Source: an uncultured Mucispirillum sp. (GTDB lineage Bacteria; Chrysiogenota; Deferribacteres; Deferribacterales; Mucispirillaceae). From it: 43,558 bases of DNA. Both the position numbers and the translations under genes were made by a program. Below, one piece after another: positions 7,906-16,182 of this stretch (position 1 is its first letter; each line of letters opens with the position of its first letter). Below the pieces are notes generated by a model. That model saw only the letters and a program-made list of their open reading frames with translations. It searched no databases and was not told the DNA's origin. Location: positions 1-43,558 of the forward strand of contig CALUZC010000022.1 in assembly GCA_944325215.1 (NCBI GenBank), given 5' to 3'.

Positions 7906-8277
7906 ATGAAGTATTTTATTTATATAATATTACCAATAATCATAATATCGGGCTGTAATAAAATGTCAGAAGATAGTAATATTTCTAGTTCTATAAATAA
8001 CCATGAATTTAAACTTGAAGATAACCATAAGATAACTATTGGTTTTGATAATGGCAGTGTGTATGGTTCTGCTGGTGTAAATAGATATATGGGCAGCTAT
8101 ACTATTAAAGACGGTAAGATTACTTTTACTCAAATGGGCACAACTATGATGATGGGGCTGCCTGAAGATATGGATAATGAAACTGTATATTTAAAATTTC
8201 TAAAGGATAATTTAAGTATTACTTATGATAATAGCATATTAATAATAGGTGGTAAAAGATTTATTTTAGCTAAATAG
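7906..8277 (+). CDS. META-domain (HslJ-like) lipoprotein
   Basis: A 123-residue protein with a signal peptide ending in the lipobox IISGC, so the mature protein is a lipoprotein acylated at Cys17. The rest matches the META/DUF306 domain of HslJ: a Gly-Ser-Ala-Gly-Val-Asn-Arg-Tyr segment (about 57-64), a Tyr-x-Ile-x-Asp-Gly strand, TQMGTTMMM and a short C-terminal strand pair. HslJ-like proteins are linked to heat and novobiocin resistance; the biochemical role is unknown. It has its own GGTGA-type ribosome site. Confidence 0.75.
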   Translation: MKYFIYIILPIIIISGCNKMSEDSNISSSINNHEFKLEDNHKITIGFDNGSVYGSAGVNRYMGSYTIKDGKITFTQMGTTMMMGLPEDMDNETVYLKFLKDNLSITYDNSILIIGGKRFILAK

Positions 8278-8444
8278 AATAACTGCTTATTTTTCATATA
8301 TAAAAAGTGATTAGGTCAAGTATCCATAAATAATTTATACTAAAGGATATTTCAAGTGAAATAGTATAGAGTTACAAAGCAGCAGCCAATAAAACACTTT
8401 AAAAATTACAAAATATGTATTATACTATTTTTATGGAGTAGTTT

Positions 8445-9119
8445 ATGAATAATAATATTTCATTAATACAAGTTCATACTGGTAGAAAGCAGTTATATTA
8501 TTTTTTAGCAAGAGTATTTTTAGATGTTCCAGATAATGATTTGTATACATATACTTTAAATATTTTACCAGCTTTTGAAATATTATCAAAGCATAATAAA
8601 GCTCTTGAAAGTGGTTATATAGAATTATCAAATTTTTTACAAAAGCGTATAAACCTGCAGGGAGAAAACTTGAAATTATTTGATAATGGTATGTTAAGTG
8701 ATTATTCAAATCTTTTTTGCAGGCAAGATGGCTTATCTCTTTATCAGTCCTCATATACAGCCCCTTATAGTGAAAATTTAAAAGAGAATTTATATAGTTT
8801 ACAAAAGCAGTATGGGTTTGATATAGGTCAGGATAATATTAATCTATCAGACCATATATCTTACGAGCTGTCATTTTTAGGGTATCTATCAGGTTTGACA
8901 GCATATAATATTCAAAAAGAAAATCATGAAATGGTATCTCATTTAATAGAAACACAGATAAATTTTTTAGAGAACTATATGCTTAACTGGGTGGAGCATT
9001 TCATGAATGAAGTGCAGAATATGCCAGAGGGAGCATTATTTTACTATCCTGTAAGTAGTATTGTGAATGGTTTTTTAGAGTATGACCATGTATTTATTAA
9101 AAAGCAGTTGCCTGAATAA
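8445..9119 (+). CDS. TorD/DmsD-family molybdoenzyme chaperone
   Basis: A 224-residue all-helical cytoplasmic protein. The family pattern is present: LYYFLARVFLD near the start, LSDYSNLFCRQ around residue 86, a Ser-Ser-Tyr segment, then LSDHISYELSFLGYLS (about 144-159) corresponding to the PDHhxxEL signature, and NFLENYMLNWVEHF. These chaperones bind twin-arginine signal peptides and help load molybdopterin into oxidoreductases. No molybdoenzyme structural gene is in the window, so its client is unknown; tat, moaA and MOSC-MogA genes are nearby. It converges with the minus-strand gene below, overlapping it by 23 bases, with no terminator seen between them. GGAG precedes the ATG by eight bases. 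Confidence 0.72.
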   Translation: MNNNISLIQVHTGRKQLYYFLARVFLDVPDNDLYTYTLNILPAFEILSKHNKALESGYIELSNFLQKRINLQGENLKLFDNGMLSDYSNLFCRQDGLSLYQSSYTAPYSENLKENLYSLQKQYGFDIGQDNINLSDHISYELSFLGYLSGLTAYNIQKENHEMVSHLIETQINFLENYMLNWVEHFMNEVQNMPEGALFYYPVSSIVNGFLEYDHVFIKKQLPE

Positions 9120-10686
9120 TATCAAGATAGCTGTCATCAAGTCCATTTTTGTTTTTGGAGAAAATATATATAACAGTAGAGCCGTCTGAGAGTATATCAA
9201 AATCAGACACTGCTGCAGCATTAAGCTGAGTATTCCATGACTGCACTATTTTTGTAGTTAAAAAATATGAACCAATTGAAGTGCCATTATACTGCCCCAT
9301 AACATTGTTTTTTGCCAGTTTATTAGAAGAAATAAGTATAGAACCATCTTTAAATTGGACTATACGCTGGTAAACTGGTACAACAATACTTTTTTCATCA
9401 TATACAAAAAAGCCAGCACTTTCACCAGTATTACCAACATTAACACCAGTATCTAGTTTTTCAGAATAAATAATATAATTTACTGTATTTCCAAACTCTA
9501 TATTATCATATGTAGTGCTTTCTTCATTAATATTTTTATTTAAAAGCCCGTGTCTGTTATAATATAAAATATTATCATTATATACGCCATAACCATAAAT
9601 AGAAGCACCAAAACTCATGCTTTGGGGACTGTCATATTCATAGCCTTTTTTTTCATCATATGTAACATTATATATCATACCTATCATAGTTCCTTCAGAG
9701 TATTTCTGGCAAACGAGATGTTTTTTTCCTTCAGTAAAATATGAACGAAATAAATAAGGTATTTTTTCAGATATTTTAACAAATTTTTTACCGTTATATT
9801 CATATATTTGAGATACTGCATTAAACTTTTTATCTAAAATAGATACAATAAGCTCATCTTTACCGTTATTATTAATATCAACTGCTTCAATATTAACAAT
9901 TTCTCCAGGAAAAGAAGAAAGTGAATATCTTTCTATTAGTTTATCATTCCCAATCTCATAAAATGTAACGGAGCTTCTATCTGTAACAGCAGTAAGGTAG
10001 GTATCGTCTTTACCTAAAAAAAAACCAACTGCTAAACTATATACTTGATTATCCACTTTAATTGGTTTATTTTTGCTGTTATCAGAAGTAGAGATGATTT
10101 TCATACCTTTTACAGGTATTTCATCAGAGAAAATTACTTTACCTTTAAAACTTAGTGAGCATTTAGCTTTATTTGCACCACTGTTTTCTCTGGCACAAGT
10201 AACAGTATAGTTTGATGAACTATCTTCAATAATTGATTTACTTTTAAAAAGGGCATATTTAATTTGCGCCACTTCATTATCCTGCATTAGATTTGTGGCA
10301 AATTTTACAGGCAGTGGAAATACATGGTTTACAGCATCACCTTTTTTTATACCGTTATTATTAATTATTTTTGTGGTGGAATATTTATCTTCCACATTTA
10401 ATATGGATATAACACCAGTAGTAATTTTTTTTACACCAAGAGATTTGCCAGTAACAGGGTGGATAAGTTTTTCTCCATTTCTTGTTGTTGTAAATTCCAT
10501 ACCACTTACAACATTAGCATTTTTGCCTAAATCAATAGTGGCACCATTATCAGTAACAACATAACCATTTAAACCTTCTGCCCAGCTTTCAACACGAGCT
10601 GCAAACCCTTCAAAAGTATCTTCAGCATGTAGTATATTAGGTATCAATAAACCAGTTATAAATAATGCAATTATAATATTTTTCAT
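9097..10686 (-). CDS. Secreted FlgT-like/FG-GAP-like protein of unknown function
   Basis: A 529-residue protein starting at MKNIIIALFITGLL, a clear signal peptide ending near HAED. I chose this ATG, one base after the thiS stop, over an upstream in-frame codon inside thiS, because only this start gives a clean signal peptide. Residues about 35-130 (GYVVTDNGATIDLGKNANVVSGM, HPVTGKSLG, KKGDAV) resemble the C-terminal domain of FlgT and related envelope proteins. Near residue 267 a DxNxNGxDE segment (DINNNGKDEL) looks like an FG-GAP/VCBS-type calcium-binding loop, suggesting a beta-propeller in the second half. It is probably periplasmic or on the outer membrane. The thiF-thiS context gives no functional hint and may be only transcriptional. 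Confidence 0.6.
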   Translation of the reverse strand: MKNIIIALFITGLLIPNILHAEDTFEGFAARVESWAEGLNGYVVTDNGATIDLGKNANVVSGMEFTTTRNGEKLIHPVTGKSLGVKKITTGVISILNVEDKYSTTKIINNNGIKKGDAVNHVFPLPVKFATNLMQDNEVAQIKYALFKSKSIIEDSSSNYTVTCARENSGANKAKCSLSFKGKVIFSDEIPVKGMKIISTSDNSKNKPIKVDNQVYSLAVGFFLGKDDTYLTAVTDRSSVTFYEIGNDKLIERYSLSSFPGEIVNIEAVDINNNGKDELIVSILDKKFNAVSQIYEYNGKKFVKISEKIPYLFRSYFTEGKKHLVCQKYSEGTMIGMIYNVTYDEKKGYEYDSPQSMSFGASIYGYGVYNDNILYYNRHGLLNKNINEESTTYDNIEFGNTVNYIIYSEKLDTGVNVGNTGESAGFFVYDEKSIVVPVYQRIVQFKDGSILISSNKLAKNNVMGQYNGTSIGSYFLTTKIVQSWNTQLNAAAVSDFDILSDGSTVIYIFSKNKNGLDDSYLDIIQATAF

Positions 10687-10687
10687 A

Positions 10688-10888
10688 TTAACCACCACCA
10701 ACAAAGCGAACAAGCTCAATAATATCATTTTCATTGATTATTTTATTTGAAAAGTCATCTTTAGTAACAACTTCTCCATTAACTTCAGCTATAATATTTT
10801 TTTGCTCAATATTTAGGTTTATAAGCATCTGTTTAAGGGTAATATTATTTTCTATATTGTATTTCTGCCCATTTAATATAATGTTCAT
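10688..10888 (-). CDS. thiS: Sulfur carrier protein ThiS
   Basis: A 66-residue beta-grasp ubiquitin-like protein ending in RFVGGG, the Gly-Gly tail that is adenylylated and thiocarboxylated to supply sulfur for the thiazole of thiamine. The N-terminus (MNIILNGQKY) and length are standard. Its ATG overlaps the last base of the thiF stop, so the two are translationally coupled. thiG and thiH are not in this window. Confidence 0.9.
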   Translation of the reverse strand: MNIILNGQKYNIENNITLKQMLINLNIEQKNIIAEVNGEVVTKDDFSNKIINENDIIELVRFVGGG

Positions 10889-11688
10889 TATATATCCTTT
10901 AACAAGTATTTCACTGCTTCATTTGCCTGCACAGCAGCACAGGCTGTAACACGTGGAGCCATAAGCCCTTTAAAAAAACCTGCTTCATTTTCAAAATCAC
11001 CAACTACAATACAGTTTGAGCCAAGTTTTTTAATTTTTATAATATCAGTATCAAAATAACCTGCTACACCCGATGCTCCAATTATAAATGATGATGGAAG
11101 TTCTTTAATACATTTTTCCATAAGCATAACTTTTGTTTCAGCATTATCAAAACATTCTAGTATAACATCAAAGCCTGATACTTCATTGATTATATTATGG
11201 CTGTTAAGCATTATATTTTTACATATTATCTTAATATATGGGTTTATATTTTCAATAATGTTTTTTAAAGCCTGTGTTTTATATAAGCCTATTTGGTTAA
11301 TAAAATAGCTTTGCCTGTTAATATTAGAAGGTTCTACCACATCATAATCAATAATTTTAATAGTTCCAACACCACTTCTAGCAAGGCTTATAGCCACATG
11401 GCTTCCAAGCCCGCCTATACCACATACCACGACTTTAGAAGTTTTAAGTATTTTATAAACATCTAACCCCTGCCTGCTAAAAAGCAAATATTCTAAATGC
11501 TCTTTATCAGGCATTTGCCCTTTTTTTATTAAAGAAACATTATCATTTTCATTTAAAATATATGATTTATCTACAGGGAAAGAGTTCACTATAAATAAAT
11601 CTGCTTCTATATTTAAAAGCAAAGATAATTCATATATAGTAGTGCTGTTATCAATATTTATACTTTTACCATTAACAGTAATATTCAT
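10888..11688 (-). CDS. thiF: ThiF-family adenylyltransferase with N-terminal ThiS-like domain
   Basis: A 266-residue E1-like enzyme. Residues 1 to about 62 form a ThiS-like beta-grasp domain (MNITVNGKSINI ... NDNVSLIKKG) that lacks a C-terminal Gly-Gly. The adenylation domain follows, with the nucleotide loop VVCGIGGLGSHVA (about 86-98), IIDYDVVEPSNINRQ (the Asp and Arg that bind ATP) and ECFDNAETK. The CxxC zinc pairs of the MoeB/E. coli ThiF type are not visible. This matches the shorter ThiF subfamily known from clostridia and other anaerobes. Its partner is the separate ThiS encoded directly downstream. It is the first gene of a minus-strand operon. Confidence 0.85.
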   Translation of the reverse strand: MNITVNGKSINIDNSTTIYELSLLLNIEADLFIVNSFPVDKSYILNENDNVSLIKKGQMPDKEHLEYLLFSRQGLDVYKILKTSKVVVCGIGGLGSHVAISLARSGVGTIKIIDYDVVEPSNINRQSYFINQIGLYKTQALKNIIENINPYIKIICKNIMLNSHNIINEVSGFDVILECFDNAETKVMLMEKCIKELPSSFIIGASGVAGYFDTDIIKIKKLGSNCIVVGDFENEAGFFKGLMAPRVTACAAVQANEAVKYLLKDI

Positions 11689-11813
11689 GGCTGAATTATA
11701 TATATAGTAGTAATAAAAGTCAACTTGTATATATTTAGAATAATTGATAATACAATAATACTTTTAATATTATATTAAAATCATAAGATTTTATCATAAT
11801 TTATAAAAAATAC

Positions 11814-11878
11814 TTTACAAATATAATAAATAATAGTATTTTGTAAAAAGATTAATTCAGGAGGATTAAGGAATTATG
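11814..11878 (+). promoter_or_regulatory. Leader of first porin-like gene: possible promoter and conserved translation leader
   Basis: TTTACA (11814-11819) and TATTTT (11837-11842) with a 17-base spacer are a possible promoter; this part is weak. The 20 bases ending at the start codon (11859-11878) are AGGAGG followed by ATTAAGGAATTATG. The same string with one change precedes the second porin-like gene, so it was inherited or selected as a strong ribosome-binding leader. Confidence 0.4.
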
Positions 11879-13156
11879 AAAAAAGTTTTTTTAACACTTT
11901 TTGCTGCTTTAATGGCAGTTCCTGCATTCGCTGTTGAAGTTTATAACAATGGCGATAATACTGTTGAAATTTATGGCCATATTCATGGTTATGTGGGCTA
12001 TGGTATGGGTATGAATGGTGGCAGCAGTGAACTCAATGGAGTAAAAACTACTTATGACCCAATGTATTCTCACAATATGCTGTATGGTCTTCAAGGCAAC
12101 TCAAGAGTTGGTACTAGAGTAAAAGCAGGTAATTTCTCTGGACAATTTGAACTTGGTGCTAATGAGCAGACTTTACGCACAAGTGCACCAAACACTATTG
12201 GTTTCCGTCAAGCTTGGGGTGCATATACTTTTGGTAACGGTTCAAGACTTTTAGTAGGTAAAACTGATACTCCAACAGCAATGGGTGGTTTTATTTCTTC
12301 ATTCTATGATACAGATGGCGGTTTAAACGGTTTTGGTGGCAGCCCAACTGGTTTTAGAAGATTTCAAGTTCAATACAGCATTGCTGGTCTTACTTTATCT
12401 TTAATCGAAGATGATGCATCAGATACATCAATGGTATTTAATAACCCAATCGGTTCAACTGAATATTACTTCATAGATAATGCCCAATATACTCCAAGGG
12501 CAGGTCTTTCTTATGTATACCAAAGTGAGTCATTACTTGCAAAAATTGCAGCAACATATACTGCTGTAAATGGTTATGCATTATCAGATCCAACTAATAT
12601 AAATAGTACAAAAAAATGGACTAACCTTCATGCATTTGGTGTAACATTAGGTGTTAAACCAACATTTGGTAACATGTATTTATCTGTTCATGCAAGATAT
12701 GGTATGAACGAAGATGTGTATGGCGAAGGTGGCACATATATAAATGAAGGTTTATATGCTCACACAAATATGTCAAAATGGGATGGATTAGGGTTGACTG
12801 CTACTACAACAAGTGCAAATGACGGCTCATTTAATAATGTTCACCGTGCAGCAGCTGCATTAGAATTTGGTATTAAAGCTACTGAAAACTTTACTGCTAT
12901 TATTGGTGGTGGTTACCAAGCTACTATTCCTGAAATAGAAAGTGTTGCAGGTGTTAAAGAATCTTTCTTAATTCACAGCTATGCAGTATTTTTACAAGGC
13001 CAATACAGATTAAGCCCTAACTTTGCACTTGTTCCTGAAGTTGCATGGTTTGGTACAAATTACTCACAATCATATACTGGAAACGGTCAATCACAAAAAT
13101 CTTCTAATTATGATAATGGTTTATTAGTTGGTTTACAGTTACGTGCCAGCTTCTAG
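11876..13156 (+). CDS. Porin-like outer-membrane beta-barrel protein 1
   Basis: A 426-residue protein with a classical signal peptide (MKKVFLTLFAALMAVPAFA) and a mature N-terminus VEVYNNGDNTVEIYGHIHGY, typical of Gram-negative trimeric porins. The body alternates Gly-rich turns and amphipathic strands (NTIGFRQAWGAYTF, RAGLSYVY, GIHARYG-type repeats) and ends in LQLRASF, a C-terminal Phe as used for barrel insertion. It probably forms a general diffusion pore. The next gene is a close paralogue. It is separated from that gene by a strong terminator, so the two are probably transcribed independently. Confidence 0.82.
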   Translation: MKKVFLTLFAALMAVPAFAVEVYNNGDNTVEIYGHIHGYVGYGMGMNGGSSELNGVKTTYDPMYSHNMLYGLQGNSRVGTRVKAGNFSGQFELGANEQTLRTSAPNTIGFRQAWGAYTFGNGSRLLVGKTDTPTAMGGFISSFYDTDGGLNGFGGSPTGFRRFQVQYSIAGLTLSLIEDDASDTSMVFNNPIGSTEYYFIDNAQYTPRAGLSYVYQSESLLAKIAATYTAVNGYALSDPTNINSTKKWTNLHAFGVTLGVKPTFGNMYLSVHARYGMNEDVYGEGGTYINEGLYAHTNMSKWDGLGLTATTTSANDGSFNNVHRAAAALEFGIKATENFTAIIGGGYQATIPEIESVAGVKESFLIHSYAVFLQGQYRLSPNFALVPEVAWFGTNYSQSYTGNGQSQKSSNYDNGLLVGLQLRASF

Positions 13157-13185
13157 TTAAAAGTATAATTACTTTTATATAATAA

Positions 13186-13214
13186 AAAACCACCTTACAA
13201 AAAGGTGGTTTTTT
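13186..13214 (+). terminator. Rho-independent terminator after porin-like gene 1
   Basis: AAAACCACCTT (13186-13196) pairs with AAGGTGGTTTT (13202-13212), loop ACAAA, followed by more T. The A-run on the left makes it likely to work on both strands. Confidence 0.88.
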
Positions 13215-13426
13215 GTTTTCAATATATATAAAATACTCTGAAATATCTATAAATCCCTATAAATAATATTATATGCTTTATTATAAATAAAAGTATTATT
13301 TTATAGTAAAATAAAATTAAAAAATTTTTATAATTTTTACATAAAAAATAGGTCGATTTATATTGCATTTTTTATAAAAATAAAATAGTATAATTAAACT
13401 TGTCTTACTACATAAGATATAATTTT

Positions 13427-13446
13427 AGGAGGTTTAAGGAATTATG
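13427..13446 (+). promoter_or_regulatory. Conserved ribosome-binding leader of second porin-like gene
   Basis: AGGAGGTTTAAGGAATTATG differs by one base from the 20 bases before the first porin-like gene. A TATAAT at 13389-13394 might be its -10 box; the best -35 (TTGCAT, 13363-13368) is 20 bases away, which is long. Confidence 0.45.
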
Positions 13447-14769
13447 AGAAAAATCCTTTTAACACTTTTTGCAGTGCTTTTTGCAGTTCCTGCATTCGCT
13501 GTTGAAGTTTACAACAATGGCGAAAACTCTGTTGGTATTTATGGTGCAGTTCTTGGCTATATGGGTTATGGCTTAAGTGCAACAGGTGAAACTAATGGGT
13601 CTGTTCCTGTATTAGGTTCTTCTAATACGCCTAGCTCTTTAAATCATAACATGATGTATGGCTTGCAAAATAACACAAGAGTTGGTACAAATATTAAAAT
13701 TGGTAACTTTACAGCACAATTTGAGCTTGGTGCAAATGAACAAACTTTACGTTCAAGTGCAACTAATACTATTGGCTTCCGTCAAGCTTGGGGCGCTTAT
13801 ACTTTTGCTAACGGCTCTAAACTTTTATTTGGTAAAACAAATACACCTACTTCTATGGGTGGTATTATATCATCTTTTTATGATACAGACGGTGGTTTAA
13901 ATGGTTACGGTGGTATGGTAAGAAGTAACAGACGTTTCCAAGTATCATATACTATTGCAGGCTTAACATTGGCTTTAATTGAAGACGATATATCAGCATT
14001 ATCAACTCTTAATACTGATGGAGTAACATATACAGATAGAATAGCAGGCTTTAGAGATAATGCACCTTATACTCCAAGAGCAGCTATTGCTTATGAATTT
14101 AAAAATGATTCCTTACTTGCAAAAATTGCAGCTACATATACAGCAGTAAATGGTTCATACACAGATGCAGCAGGTGCTACAAAATGGACTAATCTTCATG
14201 CTTTCGGTGTAGTTTTAGGTGTTAGACCAACTTTTGGTAACATGTGGTTAGGTATTCATGCAAGATACGGTATGAACGAAGATTTATACGGTGAAGGTAA
14301 AACTGTAGCTAATAATGGTAAATATTCTCATGATTCATTTAGCCTTTCATTCCCTACTCTTGGTACAGTTAGCAGAACTATTAATAATGATGGTTCTTTT
14401 AACAATACTCACCGCGCTGGAGCTGCATTAGAATTTGGTATTAATGTAACAGAAAACTTTGCAGCTATTATAGGTGGTGGTTACCAAGCTACTATTCAGG
14501 AAATTGGTGATACAATTAATATAACAGGTATAGGTGCTGTTGGTGTAACAGACCCATCTTACTTAGTACACAGCTATGCAATATTTGTGCAAACTCCATA
14601 TAAATTTAACCAAAATTTTGCACTTGTTCCTGAAATTGCATGGTTTAGCACATCAGGTAAAGCTTCTGCGAATGTAAACGGTTTGGCTGGAGCTGTTAAT
14701 GGAAAAGCTGAAACATCAGCATCACAAAGCGGTTTATTAGTTGGTGTGCAGTTCCGTGCTACTTTCTAA
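13444..14769 (+). CDS. Porin-like outer-membrane beta-barrel protein 2
   Basis: A 441-residue paralogue of the preceding porin-like protein. The signal peptide (MRKILLTLFAVLFAVPAFA), the mature N-terminus (VEVYNNGENSVGIYG), many strands (NTIGFRQAWGAYTF, DTDGGLNGYGG, LLAKIAATYTAVNG, IHARYGMNEDLYGEG) and the terminal Phe (QFRATF) are shared. Differences cluster in stretches that look like surface loops, for example an extra segment near residues 25-35 and a changed region around 285-320. It probably forms a pore with different selectivity or antigenicity. A duplication origin is evident; which copy is expressed when cannot be read from sequence. Confidence 0.82.
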   Translation: MRKILLTLFAVLFAVPAFAVEVYNNGENSVGIYGAVLGYMGYGLSATGETNGSVPVLGSSNTPSSLNHNMMYGLQNNTRVGTNIKIGNFTAQFELGANEQTLRSSATNTIGFRQAWGAYTFANGSKLLFGKTNTPTSMGGIISSFYDTDGGLNGYGGMVRSNRRFQVSYTIAGLTLALIEDDISALSTLNTDGVTYTDRIAGFRDNAPYTPRAAIAYEFKNDSLLAKIAATYTAVNGSYTDAAGATKWTNLHAFGVVLGVRPTFGNMWLGIHARYGMNEDLYGEGKTVANNGKYSHDSFSLSFPTLGTVSRTINNDGSFNNTHRAGAALEFGINVTENFAAIIGGGYQATIQEIGDTINITGIGAVGVTDPSYLVHSYAIFVQTPYKFNQNFALVPEIAWFSTSGKASANVNGLAGAVNGKAETSASQSGLLVGVQFRATF

Positions 14770-14813
14770 TATAGAAATATAAAATAAAGAATACTGCTAA
14801 ATGCAGTTATATG

Positions 14814-14844
14814 GTGGCGAAAATTTATTTTTCGCCACTTTTTT
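14814..14844 (+). terminator. Rho-independent terminator after porin-like gene 2
   Basis: GTGGCGAAA (14814-14822) pairs with TTTCGCCAC (14830-14838), followed by six T. Confidence 0.9.
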
Positions 14845-14871
14845 ATTATTAAATAGTCATCATATCTATTA

Positions 14872-14927
14872 TTACATATCTTTTTATAGACTATGAATAC
14901 CAAATATGTAAGTTAGATTCTACATAT
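14872..14927. repeat. Intergenic repeat element, copy 1
   Basis: TTACATATC (14872-14880) and CTATGAATACCAAA (14891-14904) recur, five bases closer together, at 43531-43558 at the right edge of the window. Here the second block runs into an inverted repeat, ATATGTA (14904-14910) and TACATAT (14921-14927), around a 10-base loop. The copy lies in the 3' gap between the second porin-like gene and a minus-strand gene. The function is not known. Confidence 0.45.
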
Positions 14928-15052
14928 GAAAATGTATATAACTTGTATAAGAGAAATAAAAGTTATAGATTTATATTTTATACAGTTTAATAAAATAGTA
15001 TGGTTAATAATTAAAAAAGATAATTTATATATGTAATATAATTAAAAATTTA

Positions 15053-16165
15053 TTACTGGGCAAAAGGAATAAGCTGTTCTGACTGCAGCGCTCTGCAAAC
15101 TTCACTTCCATTAGAGCAGTAATTATCAAATAATTTTTTTAAAAGTATCATAGAAATATTTTTCTCAGTATATGTAAATTTATCTGGGGTGCTGTCCACA
15201 TAAATATATTCTATATTTTTATTATGGTTTATATAAAAACTTTGTAAATATGTTCCCCTTCTATATACCATATAATGAAAAACTAAAGATATATTATCAC
15301 TCATTGGGTCATAAATATTTAAATGAATTTTATTAATATCAGCATATATAACATTCATGTAATTATTTACATTATTTTTGGAGTATGTATGGTTATAAAG
15401 TGGAAGTCTTGAATAAAGAGTATATTCATCATTATTTTTTTCATACATTTTAATATATTTAAAATAATTATGTTTATTTTTAACAAGACAGCCGTGAATA
15501 AAAAAATCTCTACCATTAATTGTTATATTATCCATAACTCTTTTATCAGCAGGGTTTATTAATGGAATATATATATGGCTGTTTTCACATTTAACATTAT
15601 CAACAGTATCTGCACTAGTTCTGTCAAAATAAAGCCTGCCGCTAAAGGATAATAAATTATTAACTGCTAATATATTAATAAAATTATCCATAGTAAATTC
15701 TTTCATATTTAATATTTCTTTTGTATGGTCTTGAAACATATTTTCAAGTAATATATAGTATGAACCTTTACTTGTATTGGCAGTTTCTTTTAGTATATAT
15801 TCTAAGTTTTTGGTATAAACATCTTCCCTGCAAATATACAGCACATCACTTGAATAATTTAATGATATTTCCTGTTCTAGATTACTCAAATATTCATCAT
15901 CACATTCTTGAATATTTGCAGGCATATATATACTAATAGTCTTTGCAGTTTCTGGGTCTAAATTATCAAAAATATAATCAATAATTTGGTGATATAGTAT
16001 ATCCATAACTGTATTTTTAGCATTTTTTTTCAGCTTTATATCAGCATAACCACTTTCTAAAAATGTTCCTGATATATTTTGCTGAGTGTAAATATCAGTA
16101 TTTGATACTGCAAATACATGTAATGGAAAATATATTACAAAAATTAAAAGAATAAACTTTTTCAT
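15053..16165 (-). CDS. Secreted protein of unknown function
   Basis: A 370-residue protein that I do not recognise. It has a signal peptide (MKKFILLIFVIYFPLHVFA) and then a soluble, Asn- and Tyr-rich sequence. There are six to seven cysteines in the mature part (for example IQECDDEY, LYICRED, KCENSH, HGCLVKN, NYCSNGSEVC), enough for several periplasmic disulfides. No lipobox and no other membrane segment is visible. It lies 17 bases after a response-regulator gene on the same strand, with no terminator between, so it is probably co-transcribed with it. No terminator was found after it. Confidence 0.65.
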   Translation of the reverse strand: MKKFILLIFVIYFPLHVFAVSNTDIYTQQNISGTFLESGYADIKLKKNAKNTVMDILYHQIIDYIFDNLDPETAKTISIYMPANIQECDDEYLSNLEQEISLNYSSDVLYICREDVYTKNLEYILKETANTSKGSYYILLENMFQDHTKEILNMKEFTMDNFINILAVNNLLSFSGRLYFDRTSADTVDNVKCENSHIYIPLINPADKRVMDNITINGRDFFIHGCLVKNKHNYFKYIKMYEKNNDEYTLYSRLPLYNHTYSKNNVNNYMNVIYADINKIHLNIYDPMSDNISLVFHYMVYRRGTYLQSFYINHNKNIEYIYVDSTPDKFTYTEKNISMILLKKLFDNYCSNGSEVCRALQSEQLIPFAQ

Positions 16166-16182
16166 TATTATATCTAACCTTA

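Noticed and set aside
8278-8444. Possible FNR/CRP-type site near TGATTAGGTCA before the TorD-like gene
   Set aside because: The half-sites do not match TTGAT-N4-ATCAA or TGTGA-N6-TCACA in sequence or spacing; in AT-rich DNA such near-matches are common.
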